Origin: JBHGYD01 sp041920415
Lineage (GTDB): Bacteria > Bacillota > Bacilli > Bacillales > Anoxybacillaceae
Direction of reading: 5' to 3'
Assembly: GCA_041920415.1 (NCBI GenBank)
Contig: JBHGYD010000029.1
Location: 1 to 17,062, forward strand
DNA: 17,062 nucleotides
This document shows positions 1 to 7,139 of the stretch, piece by piece. Within the stretch, counting starts at the first letter, position 1, and every line of letters starts with the position of its first letter. The translations under genes and the position numbers were made by a program. Under the pieces are notes generated by a model. That model did not search any database, was not told the origin of the DNA, and worked only from the letters and a program-made list of their open reading frames with translations.

Positions 1-633
1 TCGGCGAAAAAATTTCGGGTTCCCAACTACTTCTCCTGTACTGAGCGTCGCAAAGTCTTTCACCCCAACGTCAATCCCCACCGCGGAACCGGTTTTTGGT
101 AACGGCTGTACTTCTGTTTCAACGAGAATGGAAACAAAATACTTTCCACTTCGGTTGCGCCGAATGGTAGCGCTGAGGATGCGCCCTTTCACTTCTTGAC
201 TTTTCGCAAAGCGGACCAAACCGAGTTTGGGCAATTTGATTTTATTTCCAACGACCTCGATCGACGGTTTTCCTTTTTTCGGACTGTTGCATTGACTGGT
301 GTACGATTGAACGGGATGTTTTTTACTTTTAAATTTTGGGGGATTATTTTGTTTGTTGAAAAAACGAGTGAACGCTTCCGCTAGATGGTGAAGGGCATTT
401 TGCAGAGCGGTCGAATCGACTTCATAGAGCCATGTTAATTCTTGTTTTAGTTGAGTGAGCTGAGAAGAACAAATCGTGTAGGTCAATCCTTTTCCTGTTT
501 GTTCATACATGTTCCTCCATTTGTCAAGGAAATGGTTAAACACATAGCGGCTACACCCGATCGTCTTCGCAATGAGGATTTCTTGTTGTTTGTTTGGATA
601 GATACGAAATCGGTAGGCTTTATGGATGCGCAT
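1..633 (-). CDS. tnpB: TnpB (IS200/IS605 OrfB) RNA-guided nuclease, N-terminal 211 residues, runs off the window
   Basis: This is the N-terminal half of a TnpB protein, the IS200/IS605-encoded ancestor of Cas12 that cuts DNA guided by an RNA made from the element's right end. The reading frame starts at an ATG (631-633) preceded by a GGGAGGGG Shine-Dalgarno site 8 bases away. It stays open to base 1, so the protein is partial only because the window ends. Visible marks are the typical start MRIHKAYRFRIYPNKQQE, the CSRYVFN segment, and the first RuvC motif GIDVGVKDFATLSTG with its catalytic aspartate at residue 188. The RuvC-II glutamate, zinc finger and RuvC-III aspartate lie outside the window, so activity cannot be judged. 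No tnpA is seen upstream, so this looks like a tnpB-only (IS1341-type) element unless tnpA lies elsewhere. The guide-RNA region would lie to the left, off the window. Confidence 0.93.
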   Translation of the reverse strand, partial: MRIHKAYRFRIYPNKQQEILIAKTIGCSRYVFNHFLDKWRNMYEQTGKGLTYTICSSQLTQLKQELTWLYEVDSTALQNALHHLAEAFTRFFNKQNNPPKFKSKKHPVQSYTSQCNSPKKGKPSIEVVGNKIKLPKLGLVRFAKSQEVKGRILSATIRRNRSGKYFVSILVETEVQPLPKTGSAVGIDVGVKDFATLSTGEVVGNPKFFRR

Positions 634-660
634 CGACTCTTCCCCTCCCTCTATAGTTCC

Positions 661-689
661 ATTATACACACGAATGTGTGTTCGAACAA
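661..689 (-). promoter_or_regulatory. Probable sigma-A promoter of tnpB
   Basis: On the minus strand a perfect -10 box TATAAT (666-661) is separated by 17 bases from a -35-like TTGTTC (689-684). The spacer contains a small dyad, CACAC-N4-GTGTG (667-680). Transcription would start near base 653, a short distance upstream of the tnpB ribosome binding site. Confidence 0.55.
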
Positions 690-754
690 GGAGATGATAG
701 AGCGAATCGCAAAAAAGTGAACCACAGAAATATGTTTCAATCCGTCGAACAGTC

Positions 755-775
755 GAGATGACAAAAGGTCATCTC
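755..775. repeat. Perfect 8-bp hairpin, candidate left-end hairpin of the IS200/IS605 element
   Basis: GAGATGAC (755-762) and GTCATCTC (768-775) form a perfect 8-bp stem with the 5-base loop AAAAG, about 120 bases upstream of tnpB. IS200/IS605 elements carry subterminal hairpins at both ends that TnpA recognises as single strands. Position and form fit the left end, but the exact element boundary cannot be placed from one copy. Confidence 0.5.
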
Positions 776-839
776 TTGTCCGAAGCCGATTCATCTCCCA
801 CTTACTCACGATGGTTCGTTGAAGTGAGAGTCTTCTCGG

Positions 840-2078
840 CTATTTAAGATAAAACACAATAGTATCAACATTTTTCATCCATTCTTTCGCCTTTGTCCCA
901 TCGGGGTTTGCAACCCAAAGATCCTTTTTTCCAACGATGGATTCTGACCTAAACCAGACGAGTTGATCGATGGTCTTGATATAATAAGGATCATAATCCC
1001 CTTTTCCTTTCGGTGGATCAGTTGTTTTTATTTGTTTGTTGTTTTCAATATCCACTAAATAAAGAGATGGTAACGGGTGTTTTGAAAAATCATTAGACCA
1101 TTCCCTTTCCCTTACTCTTGAAGTGATAATTGATTGATCATCTTTCCACGTAAAATTTAGCTCCGCATAATTTTCCGGAGTAAGTGATGCTGAAACTGGT
1201 AATTCTCGTACTTTTAAATCTTTGTTTTTAAATCCAAAAACAATTCTCCCGCCCCCTGCAATATAGGCCAAAATATCTTTAGTTGGTGCCCATTTTGGTA
1301 AACCTACCCCAAAAATCACCTCGTCTAACACTTGAAAGCCTTTCCCATCAGAGGAAATTACACAAAGCATATTACTGTCCATCGACCATGAAGCAGTTGG
1401 TGAAACGATAAAAGATATCCATTTGTTACTGGGGGAAAACTCAAAATGATTTGCATTGATCGATGTAATTTTTTTGTTTCCTTCTCCTAGTTCCTTTGGA
1501 ATCGCAAAAAAGGTCTTAACTTCACCAGTTAACTCGATTTTATCAAAATCATCTTTAAGTTCTTTTTTAAACAGGATGGGATTCGTCCAGCCATCAGGAC
1601 GAAGATCTGCACCTGAGGATAGGAGAAACCCGCTTCCGTCTGGCAACCATGCATAACCGCTTACTCCTAATGCTATGTTATAAAATTGTTTAAAGGTCGA
1701 GATATCAAGTGTCCTATGATCTTGAAAAGCAACGATATTTCGATGAGGTGCCCATTGTGGATTGTATCCATTGTAAAATAATTTTTTTGTTTCATTAGTT
1801 TCAATGTTGTAAGCCCAAATTTCTAATCGTGTTTTCTCACTTGGTATCTCTGATGGAACTTGCTTTTGGTATAACACCCATTTTCCATCATGGGACCATT
1901 TGGGATCATATACTTGACCTGATTTGGTTATTTGTTTTTCCTCTCCGTTACTGAGAATCCAAAGATTCCCTTCGCGGATAAAAGCGGCTTTTAAATCATT
2001 GATATTGTTTGCATTTGCATGTATGAACAATGGAAATGGAAACAACAACATAACCGTAAAAAGTAGGGACCTATACAT
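840..2078 (-). CDS. Secreted TolB-like beta-propeller (PD40 repeat) protein
   Basis: A 412-residue protein starting at the ATG 2076-2078. This start gives a clean signal peptide (MYRSLLFTVMLLFPFPLFIHANA) and a GGTGG ribosome site 7-9 bases upstream. A longer frame opening at 2207 would begin inside a terminator hairpin, so I reject it. The mature part contains repeated strands of the WD40/PD40 type, such as DPKWSHDGKWVLYQ, NPQWAPHRNIVAFQ, FEFSPSNKWISFI and LPKWAPTKDILAYI, as in TolB-family propellers. Bacillaceae have no outer membrane or Tol-Pal system, so the name is structural only. It probably acts outside the membrane as a binding scaffold of unknown partner. It ends (TAG 840-842) just past the IS element, and no terminator is evident downstream. 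Confidence 0.8.
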   Translation of the reverse strand: MYRSLLFTVMLLFPFPLFIHANANNINDLKAAFIREGNLWILSNGEEKQITKSGQVYDPKWSHDGKWVLYQKQVPSEIPSEKTRLEIWAYNIETNETKKLFYNGYNPQWAPHRNIVAFQDHRTLDISTFKQFYNIALGVSGYAWLPDGSGFLLSSGADLRPDGWTNPILFKKELKDDFDKIELTGEVKTFFAIPKELGEGNKKITSINANHFEFSPSNKWISFIVSPTASWSMDSNMLCVISSDGKGFQVLDEVIFGVGLPKWAPTKDILAYIAGGGRIVFGFKNKDLKVRELPVSASLTPENYAELNFTWKDDQSIITSRVREREWSNDFSKHPLPSLYLVDIENNKQIKTTDPPKGKGDYDPYYIKTIDQLVWFRSESIVGKKDLWVANPDGTKAKEWMKNVDTIVFYLK

Positions 2079-2172
2079 TTTAATACACCACCATTTCGCA
2101 ACGTCTACTTCTAATGTTTCCATTTCATCGAATTTATTTTCGTGCGTACTTAATATCGCTGCCTCGTGAGTG

Positions 2173-2209
2173 AAAAAAGGGTGTTGAGCGTTTGTTAACT
2201 CAAGCACCC
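2173..2209 (-). terminator. Rho-independent terminator
   Basis: On the minus strand a stem of two 5-bp blocks (CACCC/GGGTG and TTGAG/CTCAA, with one bulged base and a 10-base loop) is followed directly by six T residues (2178-2173). It closes the minus-strand small-gene cluster upstream (2229-2828). It also shows that the long frame beginning at 2207 cannot be the true start of the propeller gene. Confidence 0.75.
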
Positions 2210-2228
2210 GTTAGTGGAAGAATCCCCT

Positions 2229-2413
2229 CTACTGTCCAATGATTAGTTTATTTTCATCTCTGTTATAAACATTAACTTTGAACGATTGGTTTTCGGAGAC
2301 TAATAATAAATTTGCTTTCTTTGATTGAAGAATGTCATTGACACAGTATCAGCAGTCGAATTTGGTATGAATGTATTAATATCAATAGTGAGTTCTCTTG
2401 GGGCATAGCGCAT
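2229..2413 (-). pseudogene. Frameshifted remnant of an unidentified small gene
   Basis: Two minus-strand frames look like consecutive pieces of one protein. The first opens at ATG 2411-2413 and reads MRYAPRELTIDINTFIPNS, stopping at TAG after 37 codons. The second, in another frame, contains ANLLLVSENQSFKVNVYNRD and ends at TAG 2229-2231. The two join sensibly near the segment encoding TADTV. There is no ribosome site before the ATG, and the frame upstream contains two stops, so the N-terminus is uncertain. A strong terminator follows 20 bases later. The family is not recognised. It could equally be two unrelated open stretches. Confidence 0.35.
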
Positions 2414-2443
2414 AACTATATTTCGTCTTTAGACACTGATGAA

Positions 2444-2828
2444 TTAATTTTCTACTTTGATGGTAAATAAATCCAAATCAAAATTATTTGCTTCTATAAT
2501 ATCCTTAGCGATTTGCATTACTTCTTTTTTATTCTCTTCATTGATTTTCTTGCTTGGTAACTTTATTACTATCTCAACGCTCTTATCAGACAAAACATCA
2601 TACTCTAAACCAAACGTGTAACCTTTTTTGTATAGGCTTCTCCCTATTTTCTCAAAAAGACCAGCTTCATCTAATTTTTGTGAAAACTGTTGCTCCTCCG
2701 TTAGTTCTTTCTCATTATCGCCCCCAGCTTCTATTGGTTCGTTAAACCGATTATAAAGAAATAAGGATGTTCCTATGATTATAGAGGCTAATATTAATGT
2801 AATTCCGATAAATTTACTTCCCCCTCAC
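2444..2828 (-). pseudogene. Small membrane-anchored hypothetical protein, start disrupted by a one-base insertion in G5
   Basis: A coding frame on the minus strand encodes about 127 residues with one N-terminal membrane helix (FIGITLILASIIIGTSLFLY), a charged linker, and a soluble part ending DLDLFTIKVEN (TAA 2444-2446). It has no start codon in frame: a TGA lies directly before GGG GGA AGT. If the run of five G (plus strand C 2820-2824) were four, translation would begin at GTG 2826-2828 as V/M-R-G-S-K-F-I-G. Purine-rich GGGAGTGATG lies just upstream and could serve as the ribosome site. It is therefore either a frameshifted gene or a sequencing error. The soluble part has the alternating pattern of small Bacillus membrane-anchored proteins with unknown function. 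I do not recognise the family. Confidence 0.5.
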
Positions 2829-2875
2829 TCACATCACTCCCTTTATGAAAGATTTGGTAAATCATATGCCTATCC

Positions 2876-2908
2876 ATAAAAAAATACTAGCCGTTAAGGG
2901 CTAGTATT
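2876..2908 (-). terminator. Rho-independent terminator
   Basis: A perfect 10-bp stem, AATACTAGCC (2883-2892) and GGCTAGTATT (2899-2908), with a 6-base loop. On the minus strand it runs straight into seven T residues (2884-2878, two overlapping the stem). It ends the transcript of the small membrane gene whose stop is at 2944. Confidence 0.85.
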
Positions 2909-2943
2909 GGCTTTGTTAATGAATACGAATATATTGTTATAAT

Positions 2944-3248
2944 TTATTGTGCTTGGTTATTGTTCGGTGACTCGATGCCTTTTGAAAATGGCTTTGTAAA
3001 GAAACCTGCAATTAAGGTTATGATACCGCCTACCAATAGTATAAAATTAAAAACATTAAACTTGCTACTCCTTCAAGAGCTTTCCATTCGCCAAAAACGG
3101 GTACAAGTATCGGATAACTTATAATTGATACTATCATTAGTGTAATACCAACTGTTATTCTCATTTTTCTTTTCCGGGAAGTTAAGCCTAAACCAAAACC
3201 AATGATTGATATTGCTATTAATATCAGAATGAACACTAATATTTTCAT
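2944..3248 (-). pseudogene. Small three-helix membrane protein, frameshifted in a T5 run
   Basis: The frame starts at ATG 3246-3248 behind a GGGAGG ribosome site and encodes two membrane segments (ILVFILILIAISIIGFGLGL and ITVGITLMIVSIISYPILV). It then stops early at 3030-3032, after 72 codons. Adding one T to the run of five (plus strand A 3049-3053) lets the protein continue as MFFNFILLVGGIITLIAGFF. That is a convincing third helix, followed by a polar tail ending ESPNNNQAQ at TAA 2944-2946. The restored length is 101 residues, and a strong terminator follows 35 bases later. The function is unknown. Whether the shortened 72-residue form works cannot be told. Confidence 0.55.
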
Positions 3249-3375
3249 TCCCTCCCTTACTTATTTATTGAATAGGAAAAAATTACTTATTAACCCAAAA
3301 CCGATTTCCTTAGACTAATGTATATAAGCCCTCATTTTAATAGCAATCTCCGCGTAACTACAAATCTTTCCGAAT

Positions 3376-4587
3376 TTATTTATTTTTGGGTCTAACTTCA
3401 CTTTCCAATACTTTGTCTGCATCTAGAAGAGGGGATAATTGTGCCTTTTGTGTTTGTAAGGAAATTCCATCAATATGTCGGCGGTCCATCATAATGGCGC
3501 TACTGTTGTATTCTTTAAGATAAGGCTGTGGACCGACAGAACAGAGAACTTTAAAACCCGATTCAACCAAATACTTAAATTTCCTACTGCCCGTTTCAAC
3601 TCTGCTTCCGTATGGATAAACATAAATATCGGTTGCACCGACTAACGGTTCCACTTCTCGCTTCCATCGCTCAGTGTCTTTTACCAGCTGTTCATAACCA
3701 ACTTTATTAGCATCTAAATGACCGTACCCATGCGATGCAAATGTCCATCCGGTTTCCTTTAAACGATTAATAACTTTAAGGGCTTCTTTTTTTTCATTTT
3801 CAAATTCAGGACTATTTAATTCATTGGTACGATAGCCCAAAACACCTTGATAGCCTGTTAATGCAATGAGTCCTTTTGCTCCGTTGAAGGAGAAATCTGG
3901 ATGTTCTTTGACGAATTGATCTAAGATGGGCACAATTTCATTATCATGTGAGATAACCTCTTTACCATCTGGGGTTTTAGAGTAGGAGGCAACATTACCG
4001 TTGTCATCAAGTAATAACTTGTACGCGTTTCCATTTTCTCTCATATAATCATAATAATTCATGTCATCAATGGATAGGATCAGCGGTTTCTTCCCTTTAG
4101 GGAGCTTTAATTTCCGCATAACAATGGTGTTATCCTCTTTGTTTTCAAAAAGTAAGTGAATGTCTATTAAAATATAATTATTTTTGTAGAGTTCGTTCAG
4201 TGCTCTCTTGAATTCATTTACTGTTACAAAGTAATCGTTATATCCTTTTGCCAATGTATCTTGATCAAATGCCAATTTTGGATATACAATCAACGGGTGA
4301 AAAAAAATATGCTCAACCGGCCCATTATATTCAACCAATTCTACATTATTATCCCCTTTTTTGTCATTCGCTTCTATGTTTTCGTCAGCCTGATCACTAT
4401 TTTTTTTATGCTCGTCTTGTTGTTTAGGAGATTGAGAGTTTGTAGAATCCGAAGGCGTCTTTTGGCTTGGATTTTCTTGTTCAATCTGTTGTTCGGGTTT
4501 TTCTTGTTGACTTGCTTCCTGAACTGAACAGGCAATTATGCCCATTAATAAAAACGAGAAAGTTAATATTGTATATAATTGTCTCAT
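3376..4587 (-). CDS. Lipoprotein polysaccharide deacetylase (NodB-like, CE4)
   Basis: A 403-residue protein starting at ATG 4585-4587, six bases after AGGGGG. It begins with a lipoprotein signal (FSFLLMGIIAC, lipid-modified cysteine at residue 20). A Gln/Glu/Ser/Lys-rich linker of about 60 residues follows and should hold the enzyme away from the membrane. The NodB fold begins near residue 95. Motif 1 is LILSIDDMNYYDY with the DD pair at 174-175, motif 2 is ASHGYGH with metal-binding histidines at 286 and 290, and a YPYGSR segment at 324-329 fits motif 3. CE4 enzymes remove acetyl groups from N-acetylglucosamine polymers using a divalent metal, so peptidoglycan or an exopolysaccharide is the likely substrate. 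There is a roughly 55-residue insertion between motifs 1 and 2. Its ATG overlaps the stop of the broken gene upstream (ATGA), so the two were translationally coupled. Confidence 0.85.
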   Translation of the reverse strand: MRQLYTILTFSFLLMGIIACSVQEASQQEKPEQQIEQENPSQKTPSDSTNSQSPKQQDEHKKNSDQADENIEANDKKGDNNVELVEYNGPVEHIFFHPLIVYPKLAFDQDTLAKGYNDYFVTVNEFKRALNELYKNNYILIDIHLLFENKEDNTIVMRKLKLPKGKKPLILSIDDMNYYDYMRENGNAYKLLLDDNGNVASYSKTPDGKEVISHDNEIVPILDQFVKEHPDFSFNGAKGLIALTGYQGVLGYRTNELNSPEFENEKKEALKVINRLKETGWTFASHGYGHLDANKVGYEQLVKDTERWKREVEPLVGATDIYVYPYGSRVETGSRKFKYLVESGFKVLCSVGPQPYLKEYNSSAIMMDRRHIDGISLQTQKAQLSPLLDADKVLESEVRPKNK

Positions 4588-4853
4588 GAAAAACCCCCTA
4601 CGTCTTTCTTTAGTTTTCCCTGCAAAAATTCCGTCAATAATGCCTCATAAAACGTTAATTCCAATGTTTCTTCCTTATAATCCTGCTTTACTCTACTGAT
4701 TTTTTTGTACAACCAAAAACGTTGGCATATTATTCGTGCTGATTTCCAAGTACGTTACTGCTCCTTCAACCCGTGCACCCCCTGATATTTATCCTGAATT
4801 TTCGGATAGTTAGGTTCACAAGAAGGCGATTTGTCTGTTAGATTTTTTAACAT
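4584..4853 (-). pseudogene. Hypothetical 89-residue protein with two compensating one-base frameshifts
   Basis: Three frames join into one protein. It starts at ATG 4851-4853 (MLKNLTDKSPSCEPNYPKIQ). Adding a base to the G5 run (plus C 4778-4782) gives GARVEGAVTYLEISTNNMPT. Removing a base from the A7 run (plus T 4700-4706) gives KISRVKQDYKEETLELTFYE and then a tail ending LKKDVGGFS. The two changes cancel, and 4584-4853 is exactly 90 codons. The final TGA overlaps the ATG of the deacetylase lipoprotein, a typical translationally coupled operon pair. That makes the downstream frame certain to be real coding sequence. The ATG has no good ribosome site and lies one codon after the stop of the preceding gene. 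The family is not recognised. Confidence 0.45.
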
Positions 4854-4856
4854 GTT

Positions 4857-5048
4857 TTAAAGTGGTCCGGTGCTGATATCATTGCTGTGCTGTTTGGTAA
4901 GATGCAAATATAATTCTCTTTCTAACTCCGGTGCATTTTTTGCTCTTTCTTCTGGATCCATCTTTATTTTTCGTTTTTTGACAATATAATCAACCATGAA
5001 TCCGAAACCAAGTAATCCACCTATTATAATAAGAATAAGCCAATACAT
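4857..5048 (-). CDS. Small single-pass membrane protein (63 aa)
   Basis: Starts at ATG 5046-5048, six bases after GAGGTG. The alternative GTG at 5055-5057 is part of that ribosome site and is not used as the start. The protein has one N-terminal helix (YWLILIIIGGLLGFGFMVDY), then a basic, stop-transfer-like stretch (KKRKIK), then a soluble tail rich in Glu, His and Lys (DPEERAKNAPELERELYL). Similar 60-70 residue proteins are common and uncharacterised in Bacillaceae. It is the first gene of a minus-strand run that continues into the deacetylase operon. No promoter was assigned with confidence. Confidence 0.6.
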   Translation of the reverse strand: MYWLILIIIGGLLGFGFMVDYIVKKRKIKMDPEERAKNAPELERELYLHLTKQHSNDISTGPL

Positions 5049-5345
5049 CTTTATCACCTCTTATTATTAGTTTAACATAATTTTCTGAATATTAAGTTAT
5101 ATAGACGATAATATTTTCTTAATGTTTCAAAACCTTCTTCATTTAACCTGTATTGTTTAATAAGAAAAACAACAACATTCTTTAAATAGTTGTAACTAAT
5201 CCCGCTCTAGCATTCTTTTCTCGATGCAACTTTCCATCTACCCCTCCACATGTCATATCGACTAATCACAACCAATAATTACCATTAATTTCGTTATTTC
5301 TTGTTGATAAAAATAAAAAAAAGTATATGTAATGAGGTATATGCA
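5049..5345. other. Intergenic region between divergent genes
   Basis: An AT-rich 297-base gap between the minus-strand small membrane gene and the plus-strand secreted protein. It contains the ribosome sites of both genes. It should hold both promoters, but I see no convincing -35/-10 pair, no RNA gene and no further coding frame. Confidence 0.4.
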
Positions 5346-6200
5346 ATGATGAAGTTAAACATTAATGTGCTTATTCTTTTTGTTGTTTTATGGATCTTTC
5401 CAATGAATACATTAGCTAATGAAGTTCATTATGAGGATAACGATATCCCTATTAGCTTTATGATTAAAGTATTACCCTGGGAGATTGCAAATCAAATCCT
5501 TCCTAATGGAACAATTTTTACAGTGATTGATGTAGAAACAGGCTTACAATTTAGGGTTCAAAGGAGAGCGGGAAATAAGCATGCTGATGTTCAACCACTA
5601 ACTAGAAGAGACACTCAAATTATGAAAAAAATCTATAATGGGAGATGGAGTTGGAATAGAAGAGCAATCATAGCTCTTGTTGATGACCAGATGATCGCCG
5701 CATCAATGCATGGTATGCCTCATGGTGCAGGTGCTATTAAAAATGGTTTCCCTGGACATTTTTGTATTCATTTTTGGGGAAGTACAACACATCGATCAGG
5801 TAAAATCGATCCATCTCATAAATTAATGATATTAAAAGCAAGCGGAAAGATTGATGATTACTTCAATAACGTTGATCCATATGAATTAATTCATATCTTT
5901 TCAATAGCTGTTAACAATCGTGATAAACAATTATTAGAACTATCTGTTGCAAAAAATAAGAACCGATCACAGTTGACTAAAGTTATAAAAGATCTTACGT
6001 ATTTTAGGATAACAAATATGTCTTTATTACCTGTGGAAGACATCAACGAACAAGTTTTAATTGAAGTCCCAGTTGAAGTTGAATTCTATAAGAAACATAA
6101 AGGAAGAGATAAAAAGGTAATGCACTTTATTATTAGAAGAGATAGTTTGATCGACAGATGGTATATAGATGGGCAATACCTTTTGAAGGAGTTATACTGA
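5346..6200 (+). CDS. Secreted protein with GHFCIHFWGSTTH signature, partner of an L,D-transpeptidase gene
   Basis: A 284-residue protein. I choose ATG 5346 because GAGGT lies seven bases upstream and it gives a clean signal peptide (cleavage likely after TLA at residue 24). The first domain (about 45-160) carries the ordered motifs GLQFRVQRRAGNKHADVQP, RWSWNRRAI, MHGMPHGAGAI and PGHFCIHFWGSTTH. The last has a Cys (residue 140) flanked by His 138, 142 and 149. I recognise this pattern from secreted Firmicutes proteins that often also carry wall-binding domains, but I know of no proven activity. The Cys/His cluster suggests a catalytic or metal site. The C-terminal part (about 175-284) looks like a small alpha+beta NTF2-like fold. 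The next gene, a YkuD transpeptidase, starts one base after the TGA, so the two form an operon and a wall-related role is likely. Confidence 0.65.
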   Translation: MMKLNINVLILFVVLWIFPMNTLANEVHYEDNDIPISFMIKVLPWEIANQILPNGTIFTVIDVETGLQFRVQRRAGNKHADVQPLTRRDTQIMKKIYNGRWSWNRRAIIALVDDQMIAASMHGMPHGAGAIKNGFPGHFCIHFWGSTTHRSGKIDPSHKLMILKASGKIDDYFNNVDPYELIHIFSIAVNNRDKQLLELSVAKNKNRSQLTKVIKDLTYFRITNMSLLPVEDINEQVLIEVPVEVEFYKKHKGRDKKVMHFIIRRDSLIDRWYIDGQYLLKELY

Positions 6201-6201
6201 G

Positions 6202-6860
6202 ATGAAATACAAAATGAGGAGAACAACTATTTTTTTCTTATCGCAATCATCATTTTGTTAACGATCTCCCCATTTAGCGAGGTCTATAGTGAAAAAAGGC
6301 AGAAAATTTACATTAAGGTTGATTTATGGACTAAGGAGCTTCATGTAATTGAACGTAAAAAAGTAATCCGAAGATATAAAATATCACCTGGTACTGAGGA
6401 ATCGCCTACGCCTATTGGTACATTTATGATTACAGAAAAATCTAAATCATGGGGAAGTGGATTTGGCACTCGTTGGTTGGGATTAGATGTACCCTGGGGA
6501 GACTATGGAATTCACGGAACAAATAAACCTTGGTTAATTGGTAGAAATGTAAGTAGTGGTTGTATAAGAATGCGAAACGAGGACGTGGAGGAATTATTTG
6601 AGACAATAACTGAAGGTACAGTTGTACATATAGAAGGACCCATTACAGGTATTGGAAAAGGAGAATTAAAAAATTTATCGCTCGGTTCAAAAGGGAATTT
6701 GGTTCAAATTGTACAAGAAAGACTAAAGTTAATGAGCTTTTATAATGGGAAGGTAAATGGTATTTATGATCAGGAAACTGAGAGAGCTGTTAAATCATTT
6801 CAAAGAGTTAACAATTTACCAATAACGGGTGGAGTAACTAAAAGGAGTATATATTATTAG
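6202..6860 (+). CDS. YkuD-type L,D-transpeptidase with C-terminal peptidoglycan-binding domain; signal peptide out of frame
   Basis: YkuD enzymes form 3-3 cross-links in peptidoglycan with a catalytic cysteine. The catalytic domain shows SPTPIGTF, YGIHGTNKPW and SSGCIRM, with His105 and Cys121 in the restored numbering. Residues about 158-219 form a peptidoglycan-binding type 1 domain (LGSKGNLVQIVQERL ... YDQETERAVKSFQ). The natural start is ATG 6202, behind AAGGAG, beginning MKYKMRRTTIFFL. However, that frame stops after 19 codons. Adding one T to the T7 run 6230-6236 fuses it to the rest and completes a typical signal sequence (IFFLIAIIILLTISPFSEV). As written, the longest open frame begins at TTG 6255 and lacks the export signal. 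Either the gene is inactivated or the sequence has a one-base error. The upstream TGA at 6198-6200 leaves only one base between the two genes. Confidence 0.85.
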
Positions 6861-7083
6861 GTATATTAGAATAATTGTCCCCTTTTCTTATACTGTATTT
6901 GGCAATTAACGAATGCACCAAATGAATTGCGCCAATATATCCGTTCCTTCCGTGCTTGTATCATGACGTAACATAGTTCCAATTCTGTACCAACAAGCTC
7001 CCCACCAATGATGAAGCTTCGTTGTATTGTAGCTTTTTTTCTGTCAGTATGTATGTCCTACATATAGAGAATTTGTCTTTTGC
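6861..7083. other. Intergenic stretch with an open frame lacking a start codon
   Basis: Between the transpeptidase and the yugS terminator there is no convincing gene. A 63-codon minus-strand frame (7057 down to stop 6866-6868) has protein-like composition, including FIIGGELVGTELELCYVMIQ. It has no start codon and no ribosome site, and a second minus frame overlaps it. It may be the tail of a decayed gene. Confidence 0.25.
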
Positions 7084-7121
7084 ATAAAAAATAAACGACA
7101 GCCATTAATTACTGCCGTTTT
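7084..7121 (-). terminator. Rho-independent terminator of the yugS-like gene
   Basis: On the minus strand AACGGCAG (7119-7112) pairs with CTGTCGTT (7101-7094) through one G-U pair and is followed by TATTTTTTATG. It lies about 20 bases past the stop of the transporter gene. The wobble pair is a mismatch when read on the plus strand, so it is mainly a minus-strand terminator, although T residues follow on the plus side too. Confidence 0.7.
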
Positions 7122-7139
7122 TCGTTATTTTATTAGCTG

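Noticed and set aside
2079..2207. N-terminal extension of the propeller protein starting at 2207
   Set aside because: The codon lies inside a strong terminator hairpin, and the extension would bury the signal peptide 43 residues into the protein.
3042..3060. Programmed -1 frameshift site in the small membrane gene
   Set aside because: The run is only five T, not a full slippery heptamer, and no downstream stimulatory structure is evident. An indel is simpler.
5301..5329. TTGTTG-N17-TATATG as promoter of the secreted protein
   Set aside because: Transcription would begin at about 5336 and remove the ribosome binding site at 5333-5337.
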